Shown: piece by piece, positions 1-9,542 of the stretch | Layout of the letters: each line of letters starts with the position of its first letter | Numbering within the stretch: position 1 is the first letter of the stretch | The notes under the pieces: generated by a model | Told to the model about the DNA's origin: nothing | The model's database searches: none | What the model saw: the letters and a program-made list of their open reading frames with translations, nothing else | Source of the DNA: Fragilaria radians | Taxonomy: Eukaryota > Bacillariophyta > Fragilariophyceae > Fragilariales > Fragilariaceae | DNA: 20,923 bases | Assembly (NCBI GenBank): GCA_900642245.1 | Contig: CAAAJI010000143.1 | Span: forward strand, 1-20,923 | Reading direction: 5' to 3' | Program-made: the position numbers and the translations under genes

Positions 1-510
1 TCATTGACAGGCATGACCAACCCCAATTCCTTATTGTCCAACTCCGTCGCCTTGATGCAAATGAAACTTCAATTGCAACAGTTGCAACAACAACAGCAAC
101 AAAAGAGACTTCAACTGCAACAGCAACAACATCAAGTTCACAATGAAATGTTACGACGAGCTATGGCATCACAGGCTAGTGCCAATGCGACTCGTGCCCA
201 GCTCATGATGGGGACTGCATCGAATATCAATATGATGATGCCCCCACCGATGACGACACATTCCAAGGAAGGATTGAAGTTCTTACAAATGTTGGGTTTA
301 CAAAAGAGTCAGGCTTCGAGTATGTCTGCCCAGCCACTTATGCAAGCTATGCAAAGTTCATGGTTGCAAGCAAGTCAAGCGAAGAATGATCAACTGTTAC
401 TTTCCAACTCATCGTCTCTCGCCAACGCCACTAACAATTTATTATTGTCGACACCACCTCAACCTATTATAGACCCAGATCAAGCTGTCAAACGAGCGTC
501 GGCAGCATAA
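1..510 (+). CDS. HSF-like transcription factor, C-terminal part (5' end outside window)
   Basis: The reading frame is open from the first base and ends at TAA 508-510, so this is the 3' end of a gene that starts to the left. No DNA-binding domain is visible here. The visible 169 residues are glutamine-rich (CAA/CAG runs, roughly bases 75-150), then Met/Ser/Asn-rich. The HSF assignment comes from paralogy with the two complete genes at 5018-6070 and 11135-12183: all three share an Ala-Ser-Ser-Met-Ser-Ala-(Gln/Lys)-Pro core followed by a similar (Leu/Ile)-(Met/Leu)-x-Ala segment, and an upstream Asn-Glu-...-Arg-Ala-Met-x-Ser-Gln segment after a Gln-rich stretch. It runs on the opposite strand to those two. 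In HSFs, Gln-rich tails beyond the DNA-binding domain commonly act in trimerisation or activation; that role is inferred. The first in-frame ATG at 13 is not the real start. Confidence 0.7.
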   Translation, partial: SLTGMTNPNSLLSNSVALMQMKLQLQQLQQQQQQKRLQLQQQQHQVHNEMLRRAMASQASANATRAQLMMGTASNINMMMPPPMTTHSKEGLKFLQMLGLQKSQASSMSAQPLMQAMQSSWLQASQAKNDQLLLSNSSSLANATNNLLLSTPPQPIIDPDQAVKRASAA

Positions 511-1335
511 TATACTAGTGTTTGAAGGGGGTCCAATTGCAAAAAAGAACGAGAAATTACATGTCATCCAATGTTTTATGATTACATTGTACCATCCAAT
601 ATAGTAAAGTTAATATCGTTAATGTTAATTCGCAGTACTTTATTTCTTCACTACTCGTCACTTGCAAATATATCACTGGTGGATTCAGAACACATGCTGA
701 TATCGTTGTCTGGTGCACCAGAATTGTTCAACCTTCTCTTCATTGTGGAGACCATGTCACTGAAAATTAAAGAATTCATGACAGGTATACAAGATATTAA
801 GCAACATGAAAATACTCTTTTGCGTTCCAATTGAATTGTTTTGCTTCAATACTTGATTCAAGCTTCCTTCAATTGAGGAGATCATATTTGCTGAAAAATA
901 AAAATTTACCAATAGGAATACAAGAGATAATACATCAAAAGCATAAGTCATTTGACAATCATATGAAAAAATATTTTTTAGCTTTCCTCAATTTTAGATG
1001 CAGCAAAGGGCATCTAGAACATCAATAAATTTATTTTCTTCTGAAATTTAGCAGTTGACGTGGTCCTAATTTCCTCGATCAGTCTGATTCGAGGCACTTT
1101 CACTCCTTTCAAAATGCACTCTGATTCACTTTTTTCTTCTACGCTCTTTATTTTCACTTGGTCAAAAATTATCTCCTTTTGATCTGTCATGAAAAAGAAT
1201 TCAATATGTAATGATCTGGATCAGTTAGAAAGTCCTCTTCATTCAAAGCATAAGTTGACCATAACTTTCACATTTTCCTCGATAACACAATAAACCAAAT
1301 GCATAAGGGATGTTTCCTCTCATCACGAAACTTTC

Positions 1336-1566
1336 ATCTTCAATATCAATATCACCAAACAAATCTTAATGTGCTTCTTGTATGTCGCCTGTTTCAGGTT
1401 CTTCGTGGAAAAAAATCGGATTCATTTTCTAATACGATTTTCATTTGTATCTTCAGTATTAATATCACCAAACAAATCTGAATATGTTTTTTCTGTCTCC
1501 TGATTAAGGTTCCTCTCGTGAAAAATATCAGTCTCGTTTTACAATTCGATTTTCATTATGCATCTT
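1336..1566 (-). repeat. degraded tandem repeat, about 112-bp unit, two copies
   Basis: Two units align directly with a period of 112 bases; the shared block atatcaccaaacaaatct starts near 1350 and again near 1462. Read on the minus strand, each unit encodes an acidic peptide with a common Asp-Leu-Phe-Gly-Asp-Ile-(Asp/Asn)-x-Glu-Asp core and an upstream Asn-Glu-Asn-Arg-Ile block. The period is not a multiple of three, so one unit carries a small indel. This looks like a former protein repeat of about 37 residues inside relic P. Confidence 0.55.
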
Positions 1567-1615
1567 TCATTTGTTCTCAAAGAAATATCTCTTGTCAACA
1601 TGTTGAAGACTTAGG

Positions 1616-2011
1616 CTAGTCGATTTTGTTCGCAGACATAAAGATACAACCAATAATGTCAGATTTTACAAGAATTTGAAATTTGACATCGATTCCAGAA
1701 TCACTAGATAGATAGATCGTAAGTTCTATTTCTTTTGTTGCCTCTGATATTTCAACATACAGGCTGGAAATAGTCACTCCTCTTTAAGGATTTGAACGCT
1801 AGCAAATAGCTACCTTCAATAAGTAAATAATGAACCCAAGAAGATTTGATTTTTATTTCCCTGAATCCCAAGCCCAGTCCCCTATCCTTTTGAGCAGGGC
1901 GAATATATTTGCACTAAAATGCATACCAGGTGGGGCATCCAAATAAATTACTTCTTGAAAATTTCTATTTAGAAATGCTGTGGGATCTACGATAATGGAC
2001 GTTTGAAGTCC
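1616..2011 (-). pseudogene. relic P fragments (two open blocks)
   Basis: Two minus-strand blocks are visible. The first, 1853-2011, is 52 codons with a Leu-Asp-Ala-Pro-Pro-Gly-Met-His motif and a Trp-Ala-Trp near its end. The second, 1616-1780, is 54 codons with regular hydrophobic/polar alternation. Between them (1781-1852) the frame has three stops. Neither has a plausible start codon or splice pair that I can defend. Confidence 0.35.
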
Positions 2012-2148
2012 CCAAACTATGTATTAGCATAGTTCTGAAGCTCGCATCATGAATTAACAGTGTACAGCGTTCAACAAAATCAATACTAAGAACTTGATTG
2101 TACTCACATGCTACAAGTCTGGCTCTCTAAACTCCTTTTCGCCTAACA

Positions 2149-2352
2149 TTAATGATCCATTACAATTGATGTTCCTTCAGGTACTTCTTCTAAGGTCCTT
2201 GAGTCAAACATTAGCCTGGACTCATATCTTTCTACGACTATTGATATTCCAGGATTAAGGCAACTTTCTAAACGTTGCATCTGGCTATAAATCTTTTTCA
2301 TATTGTCTCTAACATCAGTACTATTAAAGTTTGTTGAATCTCTTGAGTTCAT
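2149..2352 (-). pseudogene. relic P fragment
   Basis: This is a 67-codon frame with ATG at 2350-2352 and TAG-type end at 2149. It is rich in charged residues, includes a Lys-Lys-Ile-Tyr-Ser-Gln-Met-Gln-Arg-Leu helix-like stretch and ends Val-Pro-Glu-Gly-Thr-Ser-Ile-Val-Met-Asp-His. It could be read as a tiny gene, but similar-quality protein-like pieces continue on both sides in shifted frames, so I treat it as one block of the decayed gene. Confidence 0.35.
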
Positions 2353-2814
2353 TGCTCAGCATCTTCATTGATTGTCAAGTGACATCTCTTGAATGAATAA
2401 TAACACGCATTACAAAGATTGAAGGGGTTCCAGCAATTTGCGGTCTGATTCTATTTATATTTCTCCAAAGCCCTTGAGATACAAACCAAGAAATTGGTTT
2501 ACTTTTTTTCCTTCAGGACACTTAACTCCAGATGATTTCTATATTATGTTTGATAAGGTTTGATAATGAAACAATCATTACAGACTCCATGGCAAACTTC
2601 ATCCATGGGTCTTTCTCTATTTATGATTCCATTCCTTTCAATTTAGCTATTTCTTTAGGGAGATTTAGGTCCTGAAAATTCAAATGAAAATCCTTTTCCC
2701 TTGGCTCTGTATTCATCAAATACATGATTTTCCTGTCATCGCTTATGACTCAAACGTTAATTATATTTTTTAACCCAAGCTATCCGATCTTTGCCATGAG
2801 ATAACTTTTTGCTT

Positions 2815-2952
2815 TTAAAAAGAAACTCCAATGATAATCTGAGTAATTCCAACAATTGCCCAAAATATTGCACCTCCAAAGCGTTTCTCATAGATCGATG
2901 ACCTCGAATCATTGAAAACGCCTATCACATTGGATAGGACTACCACCAGGAT
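2815..2952 (-). pseudogene. relic P fragment with membrane-like segment
   Basis: This is a 45-codon frame in register with the 2968-3279 piece and ending in TAA at 2815-2817. It begins with a hydrophobic stretch (Ile-Leu-Val-Val-Val-Leu) and ends with another (Phe-Trp-Ala-Ile-Val-Gly-Ile-Thr-Gln-Ile-Ile-Ile-Gly-Val), separated by a short charged loop. This suggests a former membrane protein. No family is recognised. Confidence 0.35.
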
Positions 2953-2967
2953 TTACTAGACAAAATC

Positions 2968-3279
2968 TTAGAAGGATTCAAAATACTCGCATATTTTCAA
3001 ATTTTGAATCTTAGCCTTATCCTTCAATTGATCTGATCCATAATGAGCAAGCATTCTGTAAAACTTGAAAATCTCATTGAAATTAGACGCAATGAAACTT
3101 TCAATTGCAAATTTGACCACCGTCGGAAAAATAACAGATATCTTGGTCCCTGTTGTAAACCAATAATAGCGGCAAACTCTATCAGATACCACAGAACTTG
3201 ATCCAATTAAAGGCAAATGTATTCTCTGTCGTTTTTGATAGGCATCATCTTCCTTAAATTTTCTTTTTATGTCCTTCAA
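2968..3279 (-). pseudogene. relic P fragment, best-preserved N-terminal side piece
   Basis: This is a frame of about 103 codons ending in TAA at 2968-2970. The leftmost codon in the open stretch is TTG rather than ATG, and an in-frame TAA lies only five codons farther upstream, so it has no good start of its own. Composition is balanced, with alternating charged and hydrophobic positions and a Lys-Ile-Gln-Asn-Leu-Lys-Ile-Cys-Glu end, which is unlike the AT-rich noise nearby. The same frame continues through TAA, TAG and TAA into 2815-2952, which is the main reason to call it a pseudogene rather than a small gene. Family unknown. Confidence 0.4.
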
Positions 3280-3420
3280 GAAGGATTGAATTTATCAGAG
3301 CTCTTTTTATCCAGAAGAAGTTTCTGTATTTCTCAAATGCAAAAAGACATAGAGAAAAGACTAGAATTTTCAGTCGGAAAAGCTCTAAACACGCCGGAAA
3401 AACAATGTCGGTAATGATGA

Positions 3421-4150
3421 AAATTGGGGATTAGCCTCTCGTCTCATGTATAGGTTACACAGCTTCACCATCAAATGGTCTAGAGTATGAAACTCAAATT
3501 ACAAATAATCTTAAATCTTTTATGGCAAAAGGGGTTGTTGAAAATTGCATGTAATTAGTGCTGAGATCCATTAATCATGAAGAATTAATCATGCAGTAAT
3601 CCCAGTCATATATTACAAAGAAAATAAAAATGGTTTTGCCAAGCAGCTACCTTGGCTTCAATATTCAGGTTAATGACATGATGATCTAACGCCAGTCTGG
3701 AGTTGCGACAGAAATTGCATTGTAACGTAAAGACAGTAGTGTAATTGTACTGAAATTCATTAATCATGAAAAAATTGCCAATAACGTATTTCTCCTAGTC
3801 ATGCAACTTGGATTATGTTTTATAGTACACTCATTAGTATGGTTGTTATTCAAGTAAGACGTATGCACCATGCGCGCCAGAACAATGCCCATAATTGACT
3901 AGCCTCAATGACATCATCTCAACCCAGACATACATTTGGAGAGCACGTTTTCTTCATTCCTTTGCGACATAGTTAAACTACAAAAGTTTGTTGTTATGAA
4001 TCAAAAAGATGTATGAAAAATTTATGCAGAAGATGTTTCTGACCATGTTCCTAGCTCACGCTTTAGCAAAGAAATAAATTATTCGTAGCTTGATAAAATT
4101 TCATGCATATACATTCCTTTATTTTGCCATCAAGGTATGCATGCTGTTGC
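3421..4150. other. gene-free AT-rich stretch
   Basis: No frame on either strand looks protein-like and there is no tRNA or clear repeat. A short motif containing ttaatcatgaa recurs near 3576 and 3756 within weakly similar 60-bp surroundings, so a very old local duplication is possible. Confidence 0.4.
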
Positions 4151-4154
4151 TTCT

Positions 4155-4857
4155 AGTATTCTTCTCTGATATTGCATTTGGTAATACAAGCGACTCAGCA
4201 AAATAATCCTATCATCATGTTTACAAGCTAGGCATGCAGTAGCTGCTGCTCTGCAGAGATTGAAAGTAAAAAAAATATGTTCTAATTTTGGAAAATTATG
4301 AAAGAATACTCTTTTTTGTTAATCATACAAGAGTGGAGACTTGATTGACTAATTTTTCATTAATATAACATTCCTTTTAGATCCTCAAATTACTTAGGAT
4401 AAATTATTATATCCAGATTATTCTGGTGAGTCAAAATATCTTTTGACTTGTTTTACTTTGATTGAAATATTCAATACATGTTACACTTCATGAAACACAT
4501 GTGATTTACAATCACCTTAATTTTAGAGATTCTGACTTGCATCATCTAAAATTTGTAAACAAAAAAAAACAGCCATAATTCTTTTCAGTTGTCGTTGTTT
4601 TAGATATGCTAATATAGATGATGTCTTCATCATCTTTATTTGCATGTACTAGCAACAATGGACGTCTCCGAATGTAGGTACAAAGTAACATCTTCTTGAA
4701 TTAATGTTTCTCTAGTTTAATTTGCTGTGTTTTATTATAATTTTAAAGAGTTATCTTCAAGTATTCTTAATGTAGAACAGCTTCTCTGATATTTCTTTTG
4801 ATAATACGAATAATTCAGCTAATTAATCCTATCATCATGTTTAAAAGCCACCTTGGA
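4155..4857. repeat. direct repeat pair, about 75 bp each, offset 620
   Basis: The sequence at about 4155-4234 (starting near cttctctgatattgcatt at 4161) recurs at about 4775-4853 (cttctctgatatttctttt at 4781), with both copies ending in the block atcctatcatcatgttta. Copies differ by substitutions and small indels. They bracket most of repeat X copy 1. Confidence 0.6.
4246..4650. repeat. repeat X, copy 1 (uninterrupted)
   Basis: About 400 bp closely matching 9215-10200 once the solo LTR in the second copy is removed. Shared blocks include catgaaacacatgtgattta and ttctaattttggaaaatta (one mismatch). It contains the intact, empty target site acagccataattc near 4570, which proves that the LTR in copy 2 arrived after this duplication or in only one copy. 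It is non-coding as far as I can see. Confidence 0.8.
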
Positions 4858-5017
4858 AAATCTACAGTTAAAATCCTTAACCATCGGGTAAGTCTTTCAA
4901 TGAAAAGATACGAGTTCATCGTCGACAGAAAAAGTTTCTAGTTTTCTTTATGAGAAGTGTAGAATGGTGCTTAATTGGGTCATTACTACTCATTAATGTT
5001 GCTTCCCCCTTGCAACA

Positions 5018-6070
5018 TTAGTTTGGATTCAAAATCTGTTGAGAGGATAATCCTGGAAAGATGAGCGTAGGATCCCCAACAGAAGGACTCATTTTCAGAA
5101 TAGCATTATCGATTGCATCCAATATCGGTTTGGCAGACATGCTAGATGCTTCACTTTGTGCTATCATCTGCTGCATTAGGATGAATTCGCTTCGATTTTG
5201 ATTCACAATGGCATCATAAAGACTTCTTTCCCTTACGCGTGGTTGTGTAAAGGTTGTATCGTACTGTGATATCATGGCTCGCTGGATGGATTCATTTTCA
5301 ATTCTTTGTAGCTGAATCCGCTGTTTGAGAATATGTTCCATTTGAAGTTTCCTTTGCATATCCACAACTGGATTGGATATTCCTTGCATCAGTGTGGTGG
5401 GTAAACGCATTCCGAAGGGTAGGAGAGGTGGGTTGATAGTATTACCCAAGTTTAGGGGTTTGAGTGTCATGCTTTCTGGAGATGGCGTTGGAAACGATGG
5501 AGATTTGTGGGTATCCGGATTCAATTGTGTTGTTTCTTCGGATTGCTTGGATTGAAGCATATTTTGACACTTCATATGGAGGCAGAGATATGGATAATCG
5601 CGATGGAATAACTTGTGAAAGTATGAACCGATTTCAGGACCCCGAGCTATTCGAATGAATCCCCATCGATTCAGCTTTCGAGTGAAGGAGGTAAACTTGG
5701 TTTGCTTGAAATATTTGGGTAGTACCTCTGCCAAAAATTTCTTTTTCTTATAGATGACGAAGGCTGAACCGCTGGGTATCCAAGAAAGGACGTCACCATA
5801 GGCTTCACAGGAGAGGATTTCCATCATCTAGAAAAGGAATAAAAAAGGTGAATATAAATATCATGTGGTGGAAATTCATCAAGACAAGTCAATAAAGAGT
5901 TCGTGGAAGAAAAAGTCAAACTAGGTAGCACATGAAGCGGAGGAATAACAGAAACAAACAAAACAAAGTTCTCTTGTCTATCATCAACCTACACGTTGGG
6001 GGAATGTAATAGTCGCTTCTTCATTTGTCATCCCTAAAGATGATGCAGAGATTGCTTTCCGATTGTTCAT
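5018..6070 (-). CDS. heat shock factor-type DNA-binding protein, paralogue 1 (2 exons)
   Basis: Coding exons: 6070-5993 (26 codons) and 5827-5018 (269 codons plus TAA), giving 295 residues. The intron 5992-5828 (165 bp, phase 0) starts GTAGGT and ends in a T-rich tract plus TAG. Without exon 1 the domain would lack its first strand: exon 1 ends in Thr-Phe-Pro-Gln-Arg and exon 2 continues Met-Met-Glu-Ile-Leu-Ser, the usual start of an HSF domain. Residues about 22-110 form the HSF fold, with Trp-Ile-Pro-Ser-Gly-Ser-Ala-Phe, then VLPKYFKQTKFTSF and the recognition helix RKLNRWGF. A Pro/Ser linker and a Gln/Arg helix (about 180-215) follow, then a SSMSAKP segment. HSFs bind inverted nGAAn repeats in the nucleus; here the target is unknown. 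The start ATG 6070 is chosen because paralogue 2 conserves the same upstream Met-Asn-Asn-Arg; an ATG 13 codons later (6031) is the alternative. Confidence 0.85.
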
Positions 6071-6246
6071 CGTGACTACTCAATAAATTATATAGAAATA
6101 TACTAGTATTGTTCATTTAAATAATGGTTAGGAACTAAAAGCTTTTTGCAAAAATGGAAGCATCGCCCATTGTTCAGAATTCCCCTATACGTTGTTGGAC
6201 ATTTTCGACAAAATGCTGTCAAGATGTATAAGGAGGAATACTTATG

Positions 6247-6271
6247 GTGATTCGTTCGCGCCCTTTTTGCA
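6247..6271. promoter_or_regulatory. conserved upstream block of HSF paralogue 1
   Basis: A 25-bp block with a GC-rich core, ttcgttcgcgccc, is identical to 12389-12413. It lies about 180 bp before the HSF start codon here and about 205 bp before it in paralogue 2. Flanking bases between it and the ATG are much more diverged, which suggests selection. The core TTCGCGCC resembles E2F-type sites; that is only a suggestion. It sits between two divergent units (HSF and relic R), so it could have served either. Confidence 0.4.
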
Positions 6272-6340
6272 CTTTACATAAATAACAGTTGAGACATTTT
6301 GTATAAGGAAAATCCAGAGAACTATTTGATCTACGCGACC

Positions 6341-7805
6341 GAATTATATTGTCCTATAGCCTTAAATCTCGAACTTAAATAGAAAGCCTATTAAGAAAAA
6401 CAAGTATGAAATTTCACTGTTTCGACGGAGCAGTACAAGTACCTTATTTCTTGGGGACGAAAAAGAGACTACGACAGAGACAAATCTGACGCCATTGGAA
6501 CAAAATATGAGATACGCTACATGCTATAGGAACTCCTAAAATACTCGAATTTTACTCTCACCAGGAAATTTGAAAAGATAAGTGCGGAAATCCATGAAAA
6601 AAATGGATCATGTGGTATTCAGGTTTGGAAAAAAGAATTTCATCAACTCACTTGTTATGAAGACTTGATAATTTCTCTCCTTTTATCGTACGGCACTAGT
6701 GAAGATAGACACGTAACAAAAACTTGATGATTTATTCGATGCAATTAGCAACATAAGAAACAACATACACATAATTAATTCTCTGAATAAAACTAAGGGT
6801 TATTGTAAAGCACAAGTGCTAGAAGAAAGTTTCAAACGGAATAGCATACATTGTTGCTGACAAACAACAAAGAGTGAATGTTCTGAATTCAAGGTCAATT
6901 CTAAAGAAATACTGTATATTGTAGGAAGCAGATAGGCACAAATCTAGTCAATTACTATCCATTTGTCTAACTCATACGGTTGTGATGTTATGCATCTAGT
7001 TGTTCCTAATTAAGACACATGTGTGTTCTTCTTTTCCTTGCCTGTCTGAACTTTGTCTGGTGTTGTATCACGTTTGCATGCTCACTGTCCCATGAAAGAC
7101 ATGCTCGAAAGAATTCTTAAGACTTTTTTGAGTTATGTATGTTTTACTCTTTTTCATCCCTAGAAGTTTATCACCTCCAGCCCTTTGCTAGTTTCCTGGT
7201 TTGAAAACAAATTCTAAAGAGGAACCTTCGATCAATTGATCAAAAATTTGATCTTCAATTTAAGATTATAGGCTAGGAGTTCACTTATCAACGTGCTTCC
7301 ATACATGGCTGCTTCGAAGCACTGGCTTGAATGACAGGATGATTTGCCAATTGCAGCCACATGGGGTGCCTGCATAGGCACTGAAATAATCAAAACTCAC
7401 CGATGATTCCTAATTTGTTTATATAGCTTGCCACCTGCCCCTTTTTTATCAAGCTCCTGACTTTCACAAGTGCATCGCTGATGTTCTGAAACACCATAGA
7501 TAAAGCCTTGATGGAGTTGCCATTCTTTCTGTCGAGATACCTTCTTACCCAGATGTACTCTGTATCTTTTTGCTGGAATTTGCGAGATTCTATGTCTAAG
7601 TTGATCTAACTATTCCTTTTTCAGTGTCAACGACACCTTGATGGGACTCTACTAATGATGAGAGTTCTTCTATCAACAATATATCGTCCCCTATGTTGGT
7701 TGTTTCATACCCTAGTCATGCCTTAAATTATAGACTGAAAAGAAATACATTAATTATTAACTTTATGTGAAATGAACAATATCCAGTCTGACATTAATAG
7801 ATTAG
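6341..7805 (+). pseudogene. relic R, copy A (decayed gene, unknown family)
   Basis: This lies head-to-head with HSF paralogue 1. The plus strand from about 6460 reads as protein-like sequence: an acidic Thr-rich opening (Asp-Glu-...-Glu-Thr-Thr-Thr-Glu-Thr), a small indel relative to copy B, then Arg-Tyr-Met-Leu followed by an in-frame TAG at 6527-6529, then 65 open codons (6530-6727) containing Phe-Thr-Leu-Thr-Arg-Lys-Phe-Glu-Lys and Cys-Tyr-Glu-Asp-Leu, ending in TGA. Weaker coding-like traces run on to about 6960. Alignment with copies B and C shows that the same frame is favoured in all three, while the breaks differ. The rest, to 7805, is homologous to copy B but shows no frame. I do not recognise the family. 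Confidence 0.6.
7230..7253. repeat. composite palindrome in relic R copy A
   Basis: GATCAATTGATC (7230-7241) is a perfect 12-bp palindrome. It overlaps a second inverted repeat, GATCAAA-AA-TTTGATC (7238-7253). The 12-bp palindrome is retained in copy B (starting at 8790), where the second inverted repeat has one mismatch. It may be chance in AT-rich DNA or a remnant regulatory site. Confidence 0.5.
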
Positions 7806-7870
7806 ACTAAGAAATGTTTTTTTGTTTCTCGTTGTTATAGTATTCCTTTAGATCATCCTATTATTTAGGA

Positions 7871-9205
7871 TATTGTCCTATAGCGTTAATTCTCAAACTT
7901 ATATTGGAAGATGACAATTAAGTAATTTCACTGCTTTGTTGCAGCAGTGCAAGTATTTTCTTACTCTGGGGACGAAAATGAGACTACGACAGAGACAAAT
8001 CTGACGCCATTGGAAGAAAATTTCATATCAGAGATACGCTACATGCTAAAGGAATTCCTAAAATACTCGAGTTTTACTCTCACCAGGAAATTTGAAAAAA
8101 TAAGTGCGGAAATCCATGAAAAAAATTGATCATATTGTACTCAGGTTTGGATATAAGAATCTCATCACCTCACTTGTTATGAAGACTTGATAAATTCCCC
8201 CCTTTTATCGTATGGCAATCGTGAAGATTGAAAAGTAACAAAAGCTTGAGGGAATTTGATGATTTATTTGATGCAATTAGCAACATCAGAAACAACATAC
8301 ACATAATTATTTCTTCAGGGACAAACATGCCTCGGAATAAAACTAAGGGATTGTAAAGCACAAGTGCTAGAAGAAAGTTTCAAAGAGAATATCATGTATT
8401 GTTGCTGACAAACAACAAAGAGTGAATAATCTGAATTGAAGGTCAATTCTAAAGAAATGCTGCATTTTTTGTAGGAAGCAGATAGGCACAAATCTAGTCA
8501 ATTACTATCCATTTATCTAACAATAAACTCATACGGTTGTGATGTTATGCATCTAGTTGTTCCTCATAAAGCCACCTGAATGTTTTTCTTTTCCTTGCCT
8601 GTCTGAACTTTGTCTGGTGTTGTATCACCTTTGCATGCTCACTGTCCCATGAAAGACAAGCTCGAAAGAATTTGTAAGGCTCTATTATTTTGTGCATGCC
8701 TTTCTCTTATTCATCATAAGAGAGCTATTATCACCAACCCATTGGTAGAAATCTGGCTTTGAAACCTTATTCTAACGAGGAGAACCTTTGATCAATTGAT
8801 CAAAAATGTGATCTTCAATTTACGATTGCAATCAAGGAGATAATTTATCAACGTGTATTGTTCAAGGGGGGATTTGAGAAGGATATGTGATGGTATACTA
8901 TACATGGCTGCTTCGAAGCACTGGCTTGAATGACAGGATGATTTGCCAATCGCTGTGCCTGCATAGGCACTGAAATATTCAAGTCTCACTGATGATTCCT
9001 AATTTGTTTATATAGATTGCCACGTGTCTCTTTTTTATCAAGCTCCTTACTTTCTAAAGTTCATCTCTGATGTTCTGAAACGACCTAGATGAAGCCTTGA
9101 TGGAGTTGCCATTCTTTCTGTCGAGAAAACCTTATCATTAATTATTAACTTTATGTGAAATGAACAATATCCAGTCTGACATTAACAGATTAGACTAAGA
9201 AATGA
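7871..9205 (+). pseudogene. relic R, copy B (tandem to copy A, no HSF attached)
   Basis: Homologous to 6350-7805 with an offset of about 1524-1560, and lacking about 170 bp near its right end. The frame 7947-8129 keeps the stretch that copy A breaks (Tyr-Met-Leu-Lys-Glu-Phe intact) but stops at TGA 8127-8129, where copy A has a Gly codon. Protein-like frame resumes after a shift at 8243-8356 (37 codons, Phe-Asp-Asp-Leu-Phe-Asp-Ala-Ile-Ser-Asn-Ile-Arg), ending in TAA. Its left edge abuts a short piece of repeat X (about 7842-7871) and its right edge abuts repeat X copy 2, so X sequence flanks it on both sides. Family unknown. Confidence 0.6.
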
Positions 9206-9537
9206 ATTTGTGTGCTCTGTGGAGATTGAAAGTAGAAAAATTATGTTCTAATTTTAGAAAATTATGAAAGACTACTCTTGTTTATTTATCATACAAGATT
9301 TTAGTCTTGTTTCACTAATTTTTCGTTATTATAACATTCCTTTAGATCATCCTATTGTTTAGGATAAATTATTATATACAGATTATTCTGGTGGGTCAAA
9401 TATCTTTTGACTAATTAAATTTAGAATGAAATATTCAAGTCATGTTACACCTCATGAAACACATGTGATTTACAATCACCTTAATTTTAGAGATCTCTGA
9501 TTAGCATCATCTAAAATTTGTAGACAAAAAAACAACA

Positions 9538-9542
9538 GCCAT
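9538..9542. repeat. target-site duplication, left (GCCAT)
   Basis: GCCAT directly before the TG of the LTR. The same five bases follow the terminal CA at 10127-10131. Repeat X copy 1 has the single GCCAT of the empty site. Confidence 0.85.

Larger units (their letters stand above)
651..3290 (-). pseudogene. decayed multi-fragment gene of unknown function (relic P)
   Basis: The minus strand holds a run of pieces that read like real protein but are split by stops and frame changes. In gene order: 2968-3279 (about 103 codons, mixed charged and hydrophobic); 2815-2952 in the same frame after three stops, with a hydrophobic membrane-like segment; broken pieces around 2350-2740; 2149-2352; 1853-2011 (52 codons); 1616-1780 (54 codons, beta-rich look); a degraded acidic tandem repeat at about 1260-1570; and a Ser/Asp-rich end closing at a stop at 651-653. 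I recognise no family. That these belong to one former gene is inferred from shared strand, order and lack of any competing signal. An alternative is two adjacent dead genes, or a live gene with many introns, but I find no convincing GT..AG pairs removing the stops. Confidence 0.45.

Noticed and set aside
571..1028. Two plus-strand frames after the left HSF gene
   Set aside because: No motif, biased AT-rich composition, and they lie opposite the better minus-strand trace of relic P.
5373..5658. Plus-strand frames of 60-64 codons inside HSF paralogue 1 (and 11569-11763 in paralogue 2)
   Set aside because: Antisense shadows of a conserved coding region; they are open in both copies only because the HSF codons are conserved.
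7947..8129. 60-codon plus frame as a live small gene
   Set aside because: It is one segment of relic R: copy A continues the same protein past the stop at 8127-8129, so this is a truncated pseudogene piece.
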